A stretch of 64,000 bases of DNA from Triticum aestivum (lineage: Eukaryota; Streptophyta; Magnoliopsida; Poales; Poaceae). The notes beneath the pieces are model-generated. The model saw only the letters and a program-made list of their open reading frames with translations. It was not told the DNA's origin and did no database searches. Shown here piece after piece: positions 12,399-24,088 of the stretch; position 1 is the stretch's first letter, and each line of letters starts with the position of its first letter. A program made the position numbers and the translations under genes. Location: contig NC_057814.1 in NCBI RefSeq assembly GCF_018294505.1, positions 36,769,054 through 36,833,053 on the forward strand, in the 5' to 3' direction.

Positions 12399-12702
12399 TG
12401 TTAAATTGTGATCCAAATTCTAGTACCGTGTTGGACTAGACGTAGTACAACCGGTGTGGGCCTTTGCGTTGGCGTCGACGCGTACGAGTACAACTCGTTT
12501 ACTTGTCCTACAAGGACTCCTATGTGTTGCCCCTCATATATACTTCATGTAGTCGCACCTCAGATGGTCTGTCGTCTTGTGCTCATAATACTCCTCCTCA
12601 TAGTGATTGCGCCTTTGTGCGTCCGTGGTTTTCTCCCGCAAGGGTTTCCACGTTAAATCTCCGTGTCTCTTTGTCTCGTTTATTTCTCGTTATAATCTAA
12701 CA
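12399..12702 (+). repeat. 3' LTR of the truncated Copia element
   Basis: A purine tract (AAGGTGGAGA) precedes TGTTAAATTG, and the unit ends TCTAACA, giving the usual TG...CA ends and about 304 bp. It follows the Copia frame by 96 bp, the expected place. The 5' LTR is lost with the upstream half of the element, so no target-site duplication can be checked. Confidence 0.75.
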
Positions 12703-13022
12703 ACCTCCAGTCCTCGACGTTTTTTATTTACCCAAGTGGGCAAACAATTAGTGATCAACCGCCAAGTAAAGGTTCGAACCTTGGGAGGAGCAAGGCACCT
12801 TCAAATAAAAGCCCAGACGGCTCGTCGCCCGTCCGGTGCCCTGCTCGCCGCGACTGAACAAGATCGAAGATGATCCTCCAAAGCAAGTCGATAAGCGCTC
12901 CGCACCGAAAAGCATCCATTGTGTTCTGGACCCGATGCAAGGATGTCAACTCCCATCCTCGGTGATGTTCTGATCTTGGCTATCTCCTCCGCATCCACAG
13001 GAAAAAATGTCTCCCGAACGGT
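12703..13022 (-). pseudogene. LINE polymerase C-terminal fragment (zinc-binding RT domain)
   Basis: Read on the minus strand from 13022, this gives the end of a plant non-LTR polymerase. It shows the GCFSVRSAYRLAL block, then WAFI, PPKVRTFTWRL and the NCLPTWVNKK segment typical of the zf-RVT domain that follows reverse transcriptase in plant L1-type elements. One in-frame TGA interrupts it after WAFI, where tryptophan is usual. The rest of the LINE is absent on both sides. Confidence 0.75.
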
Positions 13023-13546
13023 CTATGTAGCAAGGTCTCTAGATGTAAATTCAAAATGGCCTTTGAAGCCATATCTTTTCCCAGGGGGAAAATTATGTCT
13101 GTGTACTACTTAGGATGTTAATGAATAAAGTTAGCCCTCTTTTGCCCCAAAAAAACACTAGGGGTGCAGCTCTTTGTCGTCCCGTTTCATCACGGAGTGT
13201 GGGAGCAGTAGGTCACCCTGAGCGGGTGATCGTCGAAGGAAGAGCAGGCATGGCTTGGTTGTGTGAGTTGTATGAGGGTCATTCATCTTTGGCCTATATA
13301 TATTCTTTCCTTGACAGGTTTGCACTTCCATTCTATTCTACTCTTTCCACGGACCATGCATCAAACTAGCTCATCAATGGAAAGTGCATGCCTAAGATAC
13401 TTAAGACATTTCCCAATTACAGGCTTACAGCAGGCGAAAAAGGACGAGGTGCGCGCAGCTCTGTCATTGAGTTCATATCATACACTTTTGAGAGAAACAG
13501 ATTGCAGCACGTGCTGCGGCATTCAGCTACATGTGTGAATCAACCT
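13023..13546 (+). repeat. Left copy of a 0.5-kb direct repeat flanking the MULE
   Basis: The segment starts CTATGTAGCAAGG and ends GAATCAACCT. It is repeated in the same orientation at 44089-44570 with substitutions and a few small indels. It contains an AATAAAGTT stretch followed by a short A-run, and TATATATTC near 13308. No coding frame is recognised. Confidence 0.85.
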
Positions 13547-13561
13547 CCTACTTGCTCGTTC

Positions 13562-13819
13562 GAGTGAATAGCATAAAACTACCACTTTTCATGCTAGGGT
13601 TCCAAAAAACCACCACTTTTTTTTTGTGACTGATACCTGCCACTTTTCTCGTCGGCTGTCTCAAAAAACCCAAATCGCCCGTTGCTAGCGTTTTAAACCG
13701 TTTTTTGACGGACCGGGCCCGCTTGTCAGGCCACGTCATCACCGCGCGTGACGGAGAGGCCGTTAACGGCCGTTACTCGGACCGACCGGTGCGGTCGGAC
13801 CGCACCCGCTCATGCGCTC
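13562..13819 (+). repeat. Left terminal inverted repeat of the MULE
   Basis: The reverse complement of this stretch is found at 43866-44079 and, across the Copia insertion, at 22340-22382. It contains a GGCCGTTAACGGCC palindrome (13759-13772) and a near-palindrome around 13786-13802 (CGGACCGACCGGTGCGGTCGG). Its inner edge lies about 130 bp upstream of the first gene's start codon, so it probably includes that gene's promoter. Confidence 0.9.
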
Positions 13820-13949
13820 ATTAAGTCGTCTCCCTCCCTCTCACTCTGCTCCCCTGCCCGCACTCATCTCTGCTCTCACTCTCACTCTCCTCTCCTCTCT
13901 ACTCTTCGACGCCGGCGGCATCTTGCGCTGTGGAATCTCCACCGCCGCC

Positions 13950-15357
13950 ATGCCTTCCTGGAATGACGGTGATACGAGCTCAGAGGATGAGTGCGACATC
14001 ACAAGCATGGACATGGCTCTTTGGGTAAGTTTTTGGATCTGCTGAGCTAGGGTTAGGGTTCATCTAGGAGCTAGATTAGGTTAGGGTTCATCTTGGTGAG
14101 CTAGGGTAAGCTTTGGTTACTATTATTTAGTAGGCAGGGTTATGGTTGCTGTTTGAGCTGTGTTTATGTAAGCTTCAAAACTAGGGTTAGGGTTAGGGTT
14201 CTTGCTGAATTGGGGAATTAATTTTTGATCTATGTCTGGTTCTGTGAGCTAAGGTGATTTTGTTGATGTGTTCATGCAGGAGACCCCTGACACCACCGTG
14301 GAGCCTCTTTTCTGTGGCCAGCTGGAGCTTTCTGAACCCACCTGCATGATGCACCACATGAGGCCAATTAAGTGTGTGGCATTTGATGGAACCTTAACTG
14401 GAAGGCGTTTCTATGGTTGTCCAGTGCAGCAGGTATATTACCTTAATTGGAATCATTTTCTTCTGAACCCACACATGTATTTACAAGGATGACAAGTTGT
14501 TGTTCTGAACCCACACAGTATTTTGTTGACAAGTTGCTCTTCTGAACCTACACTGTATTTTTATGGATGAACTGCAATATGCCTTGTATTAAGGGATATG
14601 GTTACTATCAAAAATGCCTTTATATAGGAAGCATATATCTGTGAATCAACTTGTACAAGCAGGTTAGGCTTCAGTTATAGTTTGAGTTATATGAAACAAC
14701 ATATTCAGTTTACTTAATATTAACCTTCAGTTTCTTAGTCTGATATGATTTGTTCTTATGAAATTGAGTGCAGTTAGTGATGTATATTTCAATTTCTAAA
14801 TGCAGAGTGAAGGTGTTAACTGTGGTGTTACTGAGTGGGTTGACCAGCCCTGGCCTCCAATTCTTCAGAATTGCTTGGCCAGGTTGTGGGACATGTTCCA
14901 TGAACAGAATTGTGGCAGGGTAGTTGATAAGCAAAAGTATGAGAAGCATTTGGCCAAGCTTAAGACTGAAAATGACAAGCTATGCATTGAGTACACAAAG
15001 CTTGTCCAAGATGTAGCCAAGATGTTTGATTGGCAGGATGGTAGGGTAGACCACATGGATTACCAGAAGGCAGTTGAGGAGGAAGAATTTGAGAAGAAGA
15101 AGAAAGAGGTAGAAGAGAGTGCTAGGTTGGAGGTTCAGATGGAGAAGCTCAAACTTGCCAAGGAGCAGAGGTGCATTTTACAGAGTCAAGCTGACATTAT
15201 CAAGAACACCAGGAAGGCAATGAAGGAGGTTGAACAGGAGAGAGATTTGCTTAAGATAGAGAAGGCCAAGCTTGAGCATGTGGTGAATGAGCTGCTGAAT
15301 GATGGGCATGCAAGCAAGGATAAACTTGAGAAAATCAAGGCCATCCTTGATTCATGA
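13950..15357 (+). CDS. GRF-type zinc finger / coiled-coil protein carried by the MULE
   Basis: Three exons are supported by consensus GT-AG introns in phase: 13950-14024, 14280-14432 and 14806-15357, encoding 259 residues with no internal stop. Residues 47-82 look like a GRF zinc finger: C47 and H50, the GRRFYGCP signature at 66-73 with C72, then C82, followed by WVDQPWPP. From about residue 120 to the end the protein is a Lys/Glu-rich coiled coil. GRF fingers are known as nucleic-acid-binding modules. A role in transposition, such as that proposed for MuDR mudrB, is only inferred from position. The gene begins just inside the left inverted repeat, so it may use a promoter in the repeat. The frame is intact although the element is heavily interrupted elsewhere. 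Confidence 0.85.
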
Positions 15358-15808
15358 AGTGTGTTCTGCAGTTGGTGAAGTACATCCAAGGCCTTTATAA
15401 GTATGTGACCTAACAATCTGATGTGAAGATATGGGGTGTACATTTTGGGGAATGTGAAGCTAATCTAGGCTATGTCTATGCCAATGTTAAGAAATGTAGT
15501 TATGCTGCTAGAACCTTTAATGCTAAGTTATGAACTATGTTGTAATGAATGTTCTGCCTGTATTTGAACCTCTTATGCTATGTTATGGAGTCAGTGATAA
15601 GCACTGCTGGACTATGCTATGTGTTTTTTTATCTTTATAAGGTAGTTATGTTTATTAGTGCTTTGTACCTGGGCTTTGTGGCCCAGTTATATTTACAAAC
15701 CCAGGCCTACTAACTCTAGATGCCTCTCCACTGCTCATAAATAGCCTCCTCCACCCACCCTCCTCCCTCCAGAACCCAGCCGCCACACCCCACCTCTAGA
15801 AACCCTAG

Positions 15809-17842
15809 ATGGATCCAGAGCTTGGGGAGGTGACAGCTGAGAAAGAGGAGGCAGCGCAGGCAGTGGATGTGAGGAGGCAAAGGGCTCGCCCTGCAGTGCA
15901 GGCAGTGGAATGGGAGCTGGAGTTCAAGAGGAGGCTGGCAAAGAAGATCTTGGAGAAGTGCAACTCAGATGAGTTCACAGTTCTTGTCCCTGGCGGCAAG
16001 CGCAAGAGCTCAGGGAAGATCTGAAGGAAATATGCCCTAGAGGTAATAATAAAGTTATTATTTATTTCCTTATTTCATGATAAATGTTTATTATTCATGC
16101 TAGAATTGTATTAACCGGAAACTTGATACATGTGTGAATACATAGACAAACATAGTATCACTAGTATGCCTCTACTTGACTAGCTCGTTGAATCAAAGAT
16201 GGTTAAGTTTCCTAGCCATGGACATGAGTTGTCATTTGATTAACGGGATCACATCATTAGGAGAATGATGTGATTGACTTGACCCATTCCGTTAGCTTAG
16301 CACTTGATCGTTTAGTATTCTGCTATTGCTTTCTTCATGACTTATACATGTTCCTATGACTATGAGATTATGCAACTCCCGTTTACCGGAGGAACACTTT
16401 GTGTGCTACCAAACGTCACAACGTAACTGGGTGATTATAAAGGTGCTCTACAGGTGTCTCCGAAGGTACTTGTTGGGTTGGCATATTTCGAGATTAGGAT
16501 TTGTCACTCCGATTGTCGGAGAGGTATCTCTGGGCCCACTCGGTAATGCACATCACTATAAGCCTTGCAAGCATTGCAACTAATGAGCTAGTTGCGGGAT
16601 GATGTATTACGGAACGAGTAAAGGGACTTGCCGGTAATGAGATTGAACTAGGTATTGAGATACCGACGATCGAATCTCGGGCAAGTAACATACTGATGAC
16701 AAAGGGAACAACGTATGTTGTTATGCGGTCTGACCGATAAAGCTCTTCGTAGAATATGTGGGAGCCAATATGAGCATCCAGGTTCCGCTATTGGTTATTG
16801 ACTGGAGACGTGTCTCGGTCATGTCTACATTGTTCTCGAACCCGTAGGGTCCGCACGCTTAAAGTTCGATGACGGTTATATTATGAGTTTTTGTGTTTTG
16901 ATGTACCGAAGGTAGTTCGGAGTCCCGGATGAGATCTGGGACATGACGAGGAGTTTCGAAATGGCCGAGACGTAAAGATCGATATATTGGACGACTATAT
17001 TCGTACTTCGGAAAGGTTCCGAGTGATTCGGGTATTTATCGGAGTACCGGAGAGTTACGGGAATTCACCGGGGAGAAGTATTGGGCCTTATTGGGCCATA
17101 CGGGAATAGAGGAGAGAGGCCAAAAGGAAGGAGGCGCGCACCCCCCTCTGGTCCGAATTGGACAAGGGGTGCAGCCCCCTTTTTCTTCTCCCTCTCCCCC
17201 TCTTTCCTTCTCTCCTACTCCAACAAGGAAAGGAGGAGTCCTACTCCTGGTGGGAGTAGGACTCCCCCCTTGGCGCGCCCTCCTCCTTGGCCGGCCGCCT
17301 CCCCCTTGCTCCTTTATATACGGGGGCAGGGGGCACCCCATAGACACAACAATTGATCCTTTGGATCTCTTAGCCGTGTGCGGTGCCCCCCTCCACCATA
17401 GTCCACCTCGATAATACTGTAGCGGTGCTTAGGCGAAGCCCTGCGTTGGTAGAACATCATCATCGTCACCACGCCGTCGTGCTGACGAAACTCTCCCTCA
17501 ACACTCGGCTGGATCGGAGTTCGAGGGACGTCATCGGGCTGAACGTGTGCTGAACTCGGAGTTGCCGTGCGTTCGGTACTTGATCGGTCGGATCGTGAAG
17601 ACGTACGACTACATCAACCGCGTTGTGCTAACGCTTCCGCTTTCGGTCTACGAGGGTACATGGAGAACACTCTCCCCTCTCGTTGCTATGCATCACCATG
17701 ATCTTGCGTGTGCGTAGATTTTTTTTTTGAAATTACTACGTTCCCCAACAAGATCATCAGGTGGGCTAGGAGACAGGCAGTACTCGCTCCTCACCCTTCT
17801 ACCAGAGCAAAGTGGCGCCGTTTCTTCGATCGTTGCGATTGA
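15809..17842 (+). pseudogene. Small basic protein gene of the MULE, split by a solo LTR
   Basis: The start at 15809 opens 71 codons up to 16021, where a Copia solo LTR begins and its second base group gives an immediate TGA. If the LTR and one copy of the 5-bp duplication are removed, the frame continues from 17756 to a TGA at 17840-17842, giving a 99-residue protein. That continuity argues it was a real coding sequence before the insertion. The N-terminal third is acidic/alanine-rich and the rest strongly basic (Arg/Lys/Trp). I recognise no domain. A TATA-like CATAAATAG lies at 15736-15744 and a CT-rich leader follows, suggesting its own promoter. The present product would be 71 residues, lacking the last 28. 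Confidence 0.65.
16022..17750 (+). mobile_element. Solo LTR of a BARE/Angela/WIS-type Copia element
   Basis: The LTR runs from TGAAGGAAATATGCCCTAGAGG to ACGTTCCCCAACA (1729 bp) and is flanked by the 5-bp direct repeat AGATC (16017-16021 and 17751-17755). No interior sequence is present, so it is a solo LTR left by LTR-LTR recombination. It is similar in sequence and layout to the LTRs at 22383 and 29230 but clearly more diverged from them. A TATATA motif lies near 17315. Confidence 0.95.
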
Positions 17843-18289
17843 GAGTTGTTGCTAGTAGTTATTTTAATTATGAATAAGAGTATGACCTATGTATCCCTTC
17901 CACTTTCTATACAACTCTTTGTATGAAAGAATTTTTGGATGGTGTAATCTACGAATGTTTGAATCTTTGCATCAGTGTTTTGGGATTCTTTGAAAGAATG
18001 TTTGTATCAATCTTTGCATCAGTTGCAAAGCTCATAAGTTTCAAACACTCAGGTAGTGCAACCCAGAAGTTTCAAACAATCTTTGCATCAGGAAGTGCAA
18101 CCCAGAAGTCACAAACACTCAGGTTTCATAATGCAAACACTCAGGTTTCATAATGCAAGCAAATACATAGGTTTCAGGAAGCAAACACTTAGGTTTCAGC
18201 AAGCAAATACATAGGTTTCAGCAAGCAAATACTTAGGTTTCAGCACTCATACAGTGCAAACAAGACAACTTTTCCAAATGTTGGAATCT
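17843..18289. repeat. Minisatellite-like region between the convergent MULE genes
   Basis: This non-coding stretch separates the 3' ends of the plus-strand and minus-strand genes. At about 18100-18246 it holds roughly six imperfect copies of a unit of about 22 bp of the form AGGTTTCAGCAAGCAAATAC, and before that copies of TTTGCATCAG and GTGCAACCCAGAAG. The repeats probably lie in the 3' untranslated region of the transposase transcript. Confidence 0.7.
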
Positions 18290-21200
18290 TCAATAGTTAC
18301 CACTAGCAGTGAAATATGCCTTCCACTTTCTAGTTGGCTTCCTAACCCTCTTGGACCCAATCTCCATCTCAGAGTGAGCAGCTTGCCTTGGAGCATTGAA
18401 ACCTGTGTGTCCCCCTCCTCTGCTAGCTGTTGATGCTCTGGTGTTCTTTGCTGGAGAGGCAATGGATGACCTTGTGTTCTTGGCTGGTGAAGATGTGCTA
18501 GGAGCCCTTGTCTTCTTGGTTGCTTTGGTCTTCTTGGCAGGTGCTGATGTGGCAGGTGCTGGAGTAGCAGAAGCAACAACCTTGTTCCTCTTTGATGGTC
18601 CTGGAGTAGCAGTAGCAGCAGCCTTGTTCCTCTTTGCTGGTCCTGGAGTAGCTATGACTGTTGCTGGCCTGTTCCTCCCTATGGCTGGTGCTGATGGTGG
18701 TGGTGGGGGTGCAACCACTTCTGTAGTATCTCTGGTAGATGAAGAGTAGACTGACCTATTCTCCTGCACATTTAACAAAGCAAATTAGAATCAAACCACC
18801 TAGCCTATGTAACAGTAGTTTCTTTATGAATAAGCATACTTGGTGATTATTCTTCCTCATCTGCAGTTTGGGTTTCAGTGGATCACCACATGTGGTATAT
18901 CTGTGACCTTGCTTGTTGCAATTGCTACAGGTCACTGTCCCAATTCTTGATGTATCCTTCTTGGCAGGCACCTCAAAATGTCCTTTCCTCCTAGCTGTCT
19001 GCTTTTTACCCTTCTTTTCTTTGAATACTGGAGGAGATATGTCATCCCCCATGGTGTGTGGCCAACAATCAGGGCCAGGAACAGGGTATATAATATGCTT
19101 GTAGGTTTCACAGTAGAGGGGCTTCTTGAAGAACTCATGTACAAAATCTTCAGGGTGTAGTTTCACCTTCTGCATTGCTGCTACAGCATGACTACATGGA
19201 ACAACTGTCATATCCCACCTCCTGCAGTCACAAGTGTAGTTGTTCACGTTTACACAGTAGGTCTTTTCTGAACTACTTGTAACTTGCCAAATGCCTGGTC
19301 CAGCCATATATGCATCACAATATTTTGCCCATTTCTTGGCCTCCTCCAATATCTCAGAGTATGTGGGTGTGATATCCCACCTACATGTCTGTGTCTTCTC
19401 CCGAATCTTCTGAAATTTGATCATGAGTTTTGTCCTTATTCCTTCAAGCATTCTCCTTATGGGCTTGTTCCTAACATCCAGAATCATCCTGTTGAAAACT
19501 TCACTAAGATTGTTTACAACAAGGTCTATCTTGCATATAGTATCCATTCTATGCCTGGCCCAAGTATGGACTGGTATGTTGGACAACCACTTCCATGCCT
19601 CCTCACTCTCTTTCTTCAATGCTTCCATGCCCAGATCATGCCCATGCTTAGTGAAAGAATATGCAGCCTGGTCTAGATGTTTTTTCAATTCATCCCCTCT
19701 AAACCCAGCTGACTGGAAGTTGGCATATATGTGTCTTAAACAAAATCTTTGAGGGGAATCAGGAAATACATCCTCTATTGCATTGAGCAGACCCTGTTCA
19801 TTGATTTTGTATTAAGAACTAGTGCAAGGAAAAGCATTACATGGTGCAAGGAAAGGCAGTTAAATCATGAAGGCAATGAAGTACCTTTTTCCTGTCTGAC
19901 ATAATTGTGCAGGACCCAAACTTGTTGCCACTACCAATAACTGTCCTTAACTGTGTAAGAAACCAAGTCCAACTATTTTTCTCCTCCTTGTCAACAACAC
20001 CAAATGCAATAGGGAAGATGTTGTTGTTGCCATCCCTCCCTGTTGCTGCCAGGATTTGCTGCCCAGTGCTTAGTTTGATGAAGCATCCATCAAGACCTGC
20101 ATTTTAAGCCATTAGTAAGCAGCAACTGTTATGCAATCCCTATTTAAGCACTATACAAACTAGATTTACCTATGAAAGGCCTGCAACCATTTAGGAACCC
20201 CTCCTTACAAGCAAACATACAGTAAAACATGTAATGAAACCTTGGGGTAGGTGCTGGGTGGAGTTCAAATTCCTTTGTTGTCACAACACACCTACTACCA
20301 CGATGTGTGTCCAAAACACACTGCAGATAGTCTCTTAACCTGTAGTATTGTGTCTTGTGATCCCCTTGCACAACATCAACTGCCATCGTCCTTGCCCTGT
20401 AGGCCAAACTTTTTGGAACACGTACTCCAAATTTCTTTTTTGTATAACTCAGTATAGTCTCAACACCTGCACCAGGATTGGATCTTATAGTATCCTCAAC
20501 AGCCTTTGCAACCCACTTCATGGTAACCTTTGTGTTCTCTCCACTTGCTCCACAGGTGTGATCAAGATTCATCTTCTTGATGCTAAAGGTTGACTCATGG
20601 GCAATCTTAGAAGCAGTAATATAAAACTCACAACCATGCTTTCTATCTGAGCACCAGGCTATGATCTTACTTGGACCATTCCTATGGCACTCGAAGTTCC
20701 TCAGTGTCCTAACATGGTAGTTTCTCAATGCTTCTCTGAACTCTACCACATTCACAAAGCACAAATGAATCCTAAACTGTTCATGTGCATCAGGCCTAGA
20801 GGGATCATACCATATTCTCTCCTTCTTCTTCTTCAATTTTCTCTTCTTGCCACAAGGCAACCTAGGTGCATCATCTTCTTCATTAGAAATGCCTTCATCA
20901 CCTGGAAAGTAGTACTCATCAGCTTCTGGCACGAAATCTTCAAACTTTATGTGATCTGGCTCACTGTGTGATCTGCTTGTTGGGCCTTGTTTCCTCACAG
21001 GTATCAATTTCTATGCCACACTTTTCACATGATCTGAAGCTTCTTCTTCATCATCTTCTTCAGAACTAATTTGCTCCTGCCAAAACTCTGATGGTTCAGA
21101 AGCAGCCCCAAAATAATGCTCAGCCATCTCTTCCTCTTCCCTGTAGTGCTGACTTGTTCCTTCACCACCTTCATCTTCTCCCCTAGCCCAAGACTTGTAT

Positions 21201-22266
21201 GAAATATTCTTCCCTCTGTAACCACCCCTGAAAAACTCAAAATCTGAAGAGGATTTATCCAACTCATCTGTATCTTCATCTTCTGCTTGAATATTTTCAA
21301 TTTCCACTGCCTCTTTTTCCTTGTTGAAATTACAGCTCTGCTGTGTGTTAAGATATGCTTGAACAGGCACAACTGGAGGCTGTGAAGACTTTGAGACAGG
21401 AAAAAGAACACCTTCTTGGGAAACACTATAAACACTGGGATCATCAACTTGACTCATTGGAATCTGCTCTTCAAGCAAGGTGTGGTCCATGTTTGCATCT
21501 GCTGGATTTGGGTCACTAGCCTCTCTCACTGTTATGTTCAATACTTTCTTCTCAGCAAACAAATCAAGCATCTCCTCCACCTTCTCATCACTGTCCAAAA
21601 CCTCAACCCCCTCCAGCCCCTTACCCTCATCCTTAACATATGACAGATAGGCATCCAACCCATAGCCCTCAAGTTCAATCAGTGCTAACAATAACAGGTA
21701 ATTCATTTCTGATAAGGAAAACTTCCTTTCCATGTTATCTCTACCCTGAAAATGCAGCCTCAATTCCCATACTTCATCATCCAAACTATGCAAAAAAAGA
21801 AAGAACACATTCAGATTTCTTCAGATTTTGAAGTTAAAAAGTATGCAGCAGTTTCACTTGCACAACATATCATCCAAACCTAAACCCTAATTCATATATT
21901 GCTTACAATGTATACATAATAATATACCAAATAAACTTATTCATTAACAATCTAAGAAACAAATCCTAACCCTAGTTCATAAATATACTAAGAAAAATAA
22001 TTTAAACAATTCATAACTTACTCCACGCCACCAAGTGAGGAGGCCCACTGGTGCCCGCCTTCTGGATCCGCGTGGATGCATTTGGCCACTGCCCTGGCCG
22101 CACGGAACACCGACGAGATCTGGACCTCCTGCGTAGGTGGCCCAGGCGAGCGCTGGGTCGGGAAACTTGCGCTGCCTAGCCACTTGTTGACCTCGGAGTG
22201 AGCACCGCCCTCGCCGCCGGCTGTCACCCCAGGCTCGTCGTCTTCCTTCTTCTTTGCCTCCGCCAT
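18290..22266 (-). pseudogene. MuDR-type MULE transposase, five exons, one in-frame stop
   Basis: Exons on the minus strand are 22266-22022, 21785-20170, 20096-19885, 19793-18840 and 18763-18290. All introns are GT-AG and phases match, giving 1167 codons. In order: a PB1-like N-terminal domain (from about residue 82), a long acidic linker, the Mutator DNA-binding region with Cys/His residues (about 410-520), and the catalytic domain starting at GCRPFIG/LDG with D623 and a second Asp in MSDR (D688). A SWIM zinc finger follows (C879, C881, C891, H893), then a CCHC knuckle (C980, C983, H988, C993) and a Lys/Pro-rich tail with short repeats. An in-frame TAG at 21013-21011 (codon 340) is the only break seen. 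It falls in the linker, and everything after it is conserved, so the stop is recent, an assembly error, or read through. The promoter side is split by a Copia insertion. Confidence 0.9.
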
Positions 22267-22339
22267 CGTCGAGAGAGACAGAGAGCACGGGGGAAAGGAG
22301 GAGCGAGAGAGAGCTGCTACCGACAGAGAGAGAAAGGCA

Positions 22340-22382
22340 GCGCACGAGCGGGTGCGGTCCGACCGCACCGGTCGGTCCGAGT
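22340..22382 (-). repeat. Right terminal inverted repeat of the MULE, inner piece
   Basis: These bases are the reverse complement of about 13776-13819. The repeat is split here by the Copia element at 22383. The transposase start codon lies about 75 bp inward, so the promoter was probably in this repeat and is now displaced by about 21 kb of inserted DNA. Confidence 0.9.
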
Positions 22383-24088
22383 TGAAGGAAATATGCCCTA
22401 GAGGAAATAATAAAGTATTATATATTTCCTTATATCATGATAAATGTTTATTATTCATGCTAGAATTGTATTAACGGGAAACATAATACATGTGTGAATA
22501 TATAGACAAACAGAGTGTCACTAGTATGCCTCTACTTGACTAGCTCGTTAATCAAAGATGGTTATGTTTCCTAGCCATAGACATAAGTTGTCATTTGATT
22601 AACGAGATCACCTCATTAGGAGAATGACGTGATTGACTTGACCCATTCCGTTAGCTTAGCACTCGATCGTTTAGTATGTTGCTATTGCTTTCTTCATGAC
22701 TTATACATGTTCCTATGACCATGAGATTATGCAACTCCCGTTTACCGGAGGAACACTTTGTGTGCTACCAAACGTCACAACGTAAATGGGTGATTATAAA
22801 GGTGCTCTACAGGTGTCTCCAAAGGTACTTGTTGGGTTGGCATATTTCGAGATTAGGATTTGTCACTCCAATTGTCGGAGAGGTATCTCTGGGTCCACTC
22901 GGTAATGCACATCACTATAAGCCTTGCAAGCATTGTGACTAATGAGTTAGTTGCGGGATGATGTGTTACGGAACGAGTAAAGAGACTTGCTGGTAACGAG
23001 ATTGAACTAGGTATCGAGATACCGACGATCAAATCTCGGGCAAGTAACATACCGATGACAAAGGGAACAACGTATGTTGTTATGCGGTCTGACCGATAAA
23101 GATCTTCGTAGAATATGTGGGAGCCAATATGGGCATCCAGGTCCCGCTATTGGTTATTGACCGGAGACGTGTCTCGGTCATGTCTACATAGTTCTCGAAC
23201 CCGTAGGGTCCGCACGCTTAACGTTACGATGACAGTTTTATTGAGTTTTGATGTACCGAAGGAGTTCGGAGTCCCGGATGAGATCGGGGATATGACGAGG
23301 AGTCTCGAAATGGTCGAGACGTGAAGATCGATATATTGGACGATTATATTCGGACTTCGGAAAGGTTCCGAGTGATTCGGGTATTTTTCGGAGTACCGGA
23401 GAGTTACGGGAATTCGTATTGGGCCTTAATGGGCCATATGGGAAAGGAGAGAAAGGCCTCAAAAGGTGGCCGCACCCCTCCCCATGGTCTGGTCCAAATT
23501 GGACTAGGGAAGGGGGGCGCACCCTTCCTTCTTTCTCCTTCCCCCTTCCCTTCTCCTACTCCCACAAGGAAAGGAGGAGTCCCACTCCCGGTGGGAGTAG
23601 GACTCCCCCCTATGGCGCGCCTCTCCCCTTGGCCGGCTGCCTCCCCCTTGCTCCTTTATATACGGGGCAGGGGGGCACCCCAGGGACGCACAAGAGATAT
23701 ACGATATTTTAGCCGTGTGCGGTGCCCCCCTCCACCATATTACACCTCGATAATATCGTTGCGGAGCTTAGGCGAAGCCCTACGTCGGTGGAACATCATC
23801 ATCGTCACCACGCCGTCGTGCTGACGAAACTCTCCCTCAACACTCGGCTGGATCGGAGTTCGAGGGACGTCATCGAGCTGAACGTGTGTAGAACTCGGAG
23901 GTGCCGTACGTTCGGTACTTGATCGGTCGGATCGTGAAGACGTACGACTACATCAACCGCGTTGTGATAACGCTTCCGCCGTCAGTCTACGAGGGTACGT
24001 GGACAACACTCTCCCCTCTCGTTGCTATGCATCACCATGATCTTGTGTGTGCGTAGGAAAACTTTTGAAATTACTACGTTCCCCAACA
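22383..24088 (+). repeat. 5' LTR of the BARE/Angela-type element
   Basis: The LTR starts TGAAGGAAATATG and ends CGTTCCCCAACA, 1706 bp. A TATA motif (TTTATATAC) lies at about 23655-23663, downstream of an inverted repeat of the form GGAGGAGTCCCACTCC...GGGAGTAGGACTCCCC (23572-23609). A tRNA-Met-type primer-binding site (TGGCATCCGAGCC) follows at 24090-24102. Confidence 0.95.

Noticed and set aside
14048..14204. Telomere-like GGGTTAGGGTTAGGGTT runs in the first intron of the GRF gene
   Set aside because: Only two or three short units, and the plant telomere unit is TTTAGGG. AGGGTT runs are common in grass leaders and introns.
18100..18246. CRISPR-like array in the MULE spacer
   Set aside because: Units are short, degenerate and directly adjacent with no unique spacers of regular length, and the genome is a plant.
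20251..21831. Plus-strand frames over the MULE transposase
   Set aside because: They are shadows of the minus-strand exons, which carry the conserved domains and fitting splice sites.
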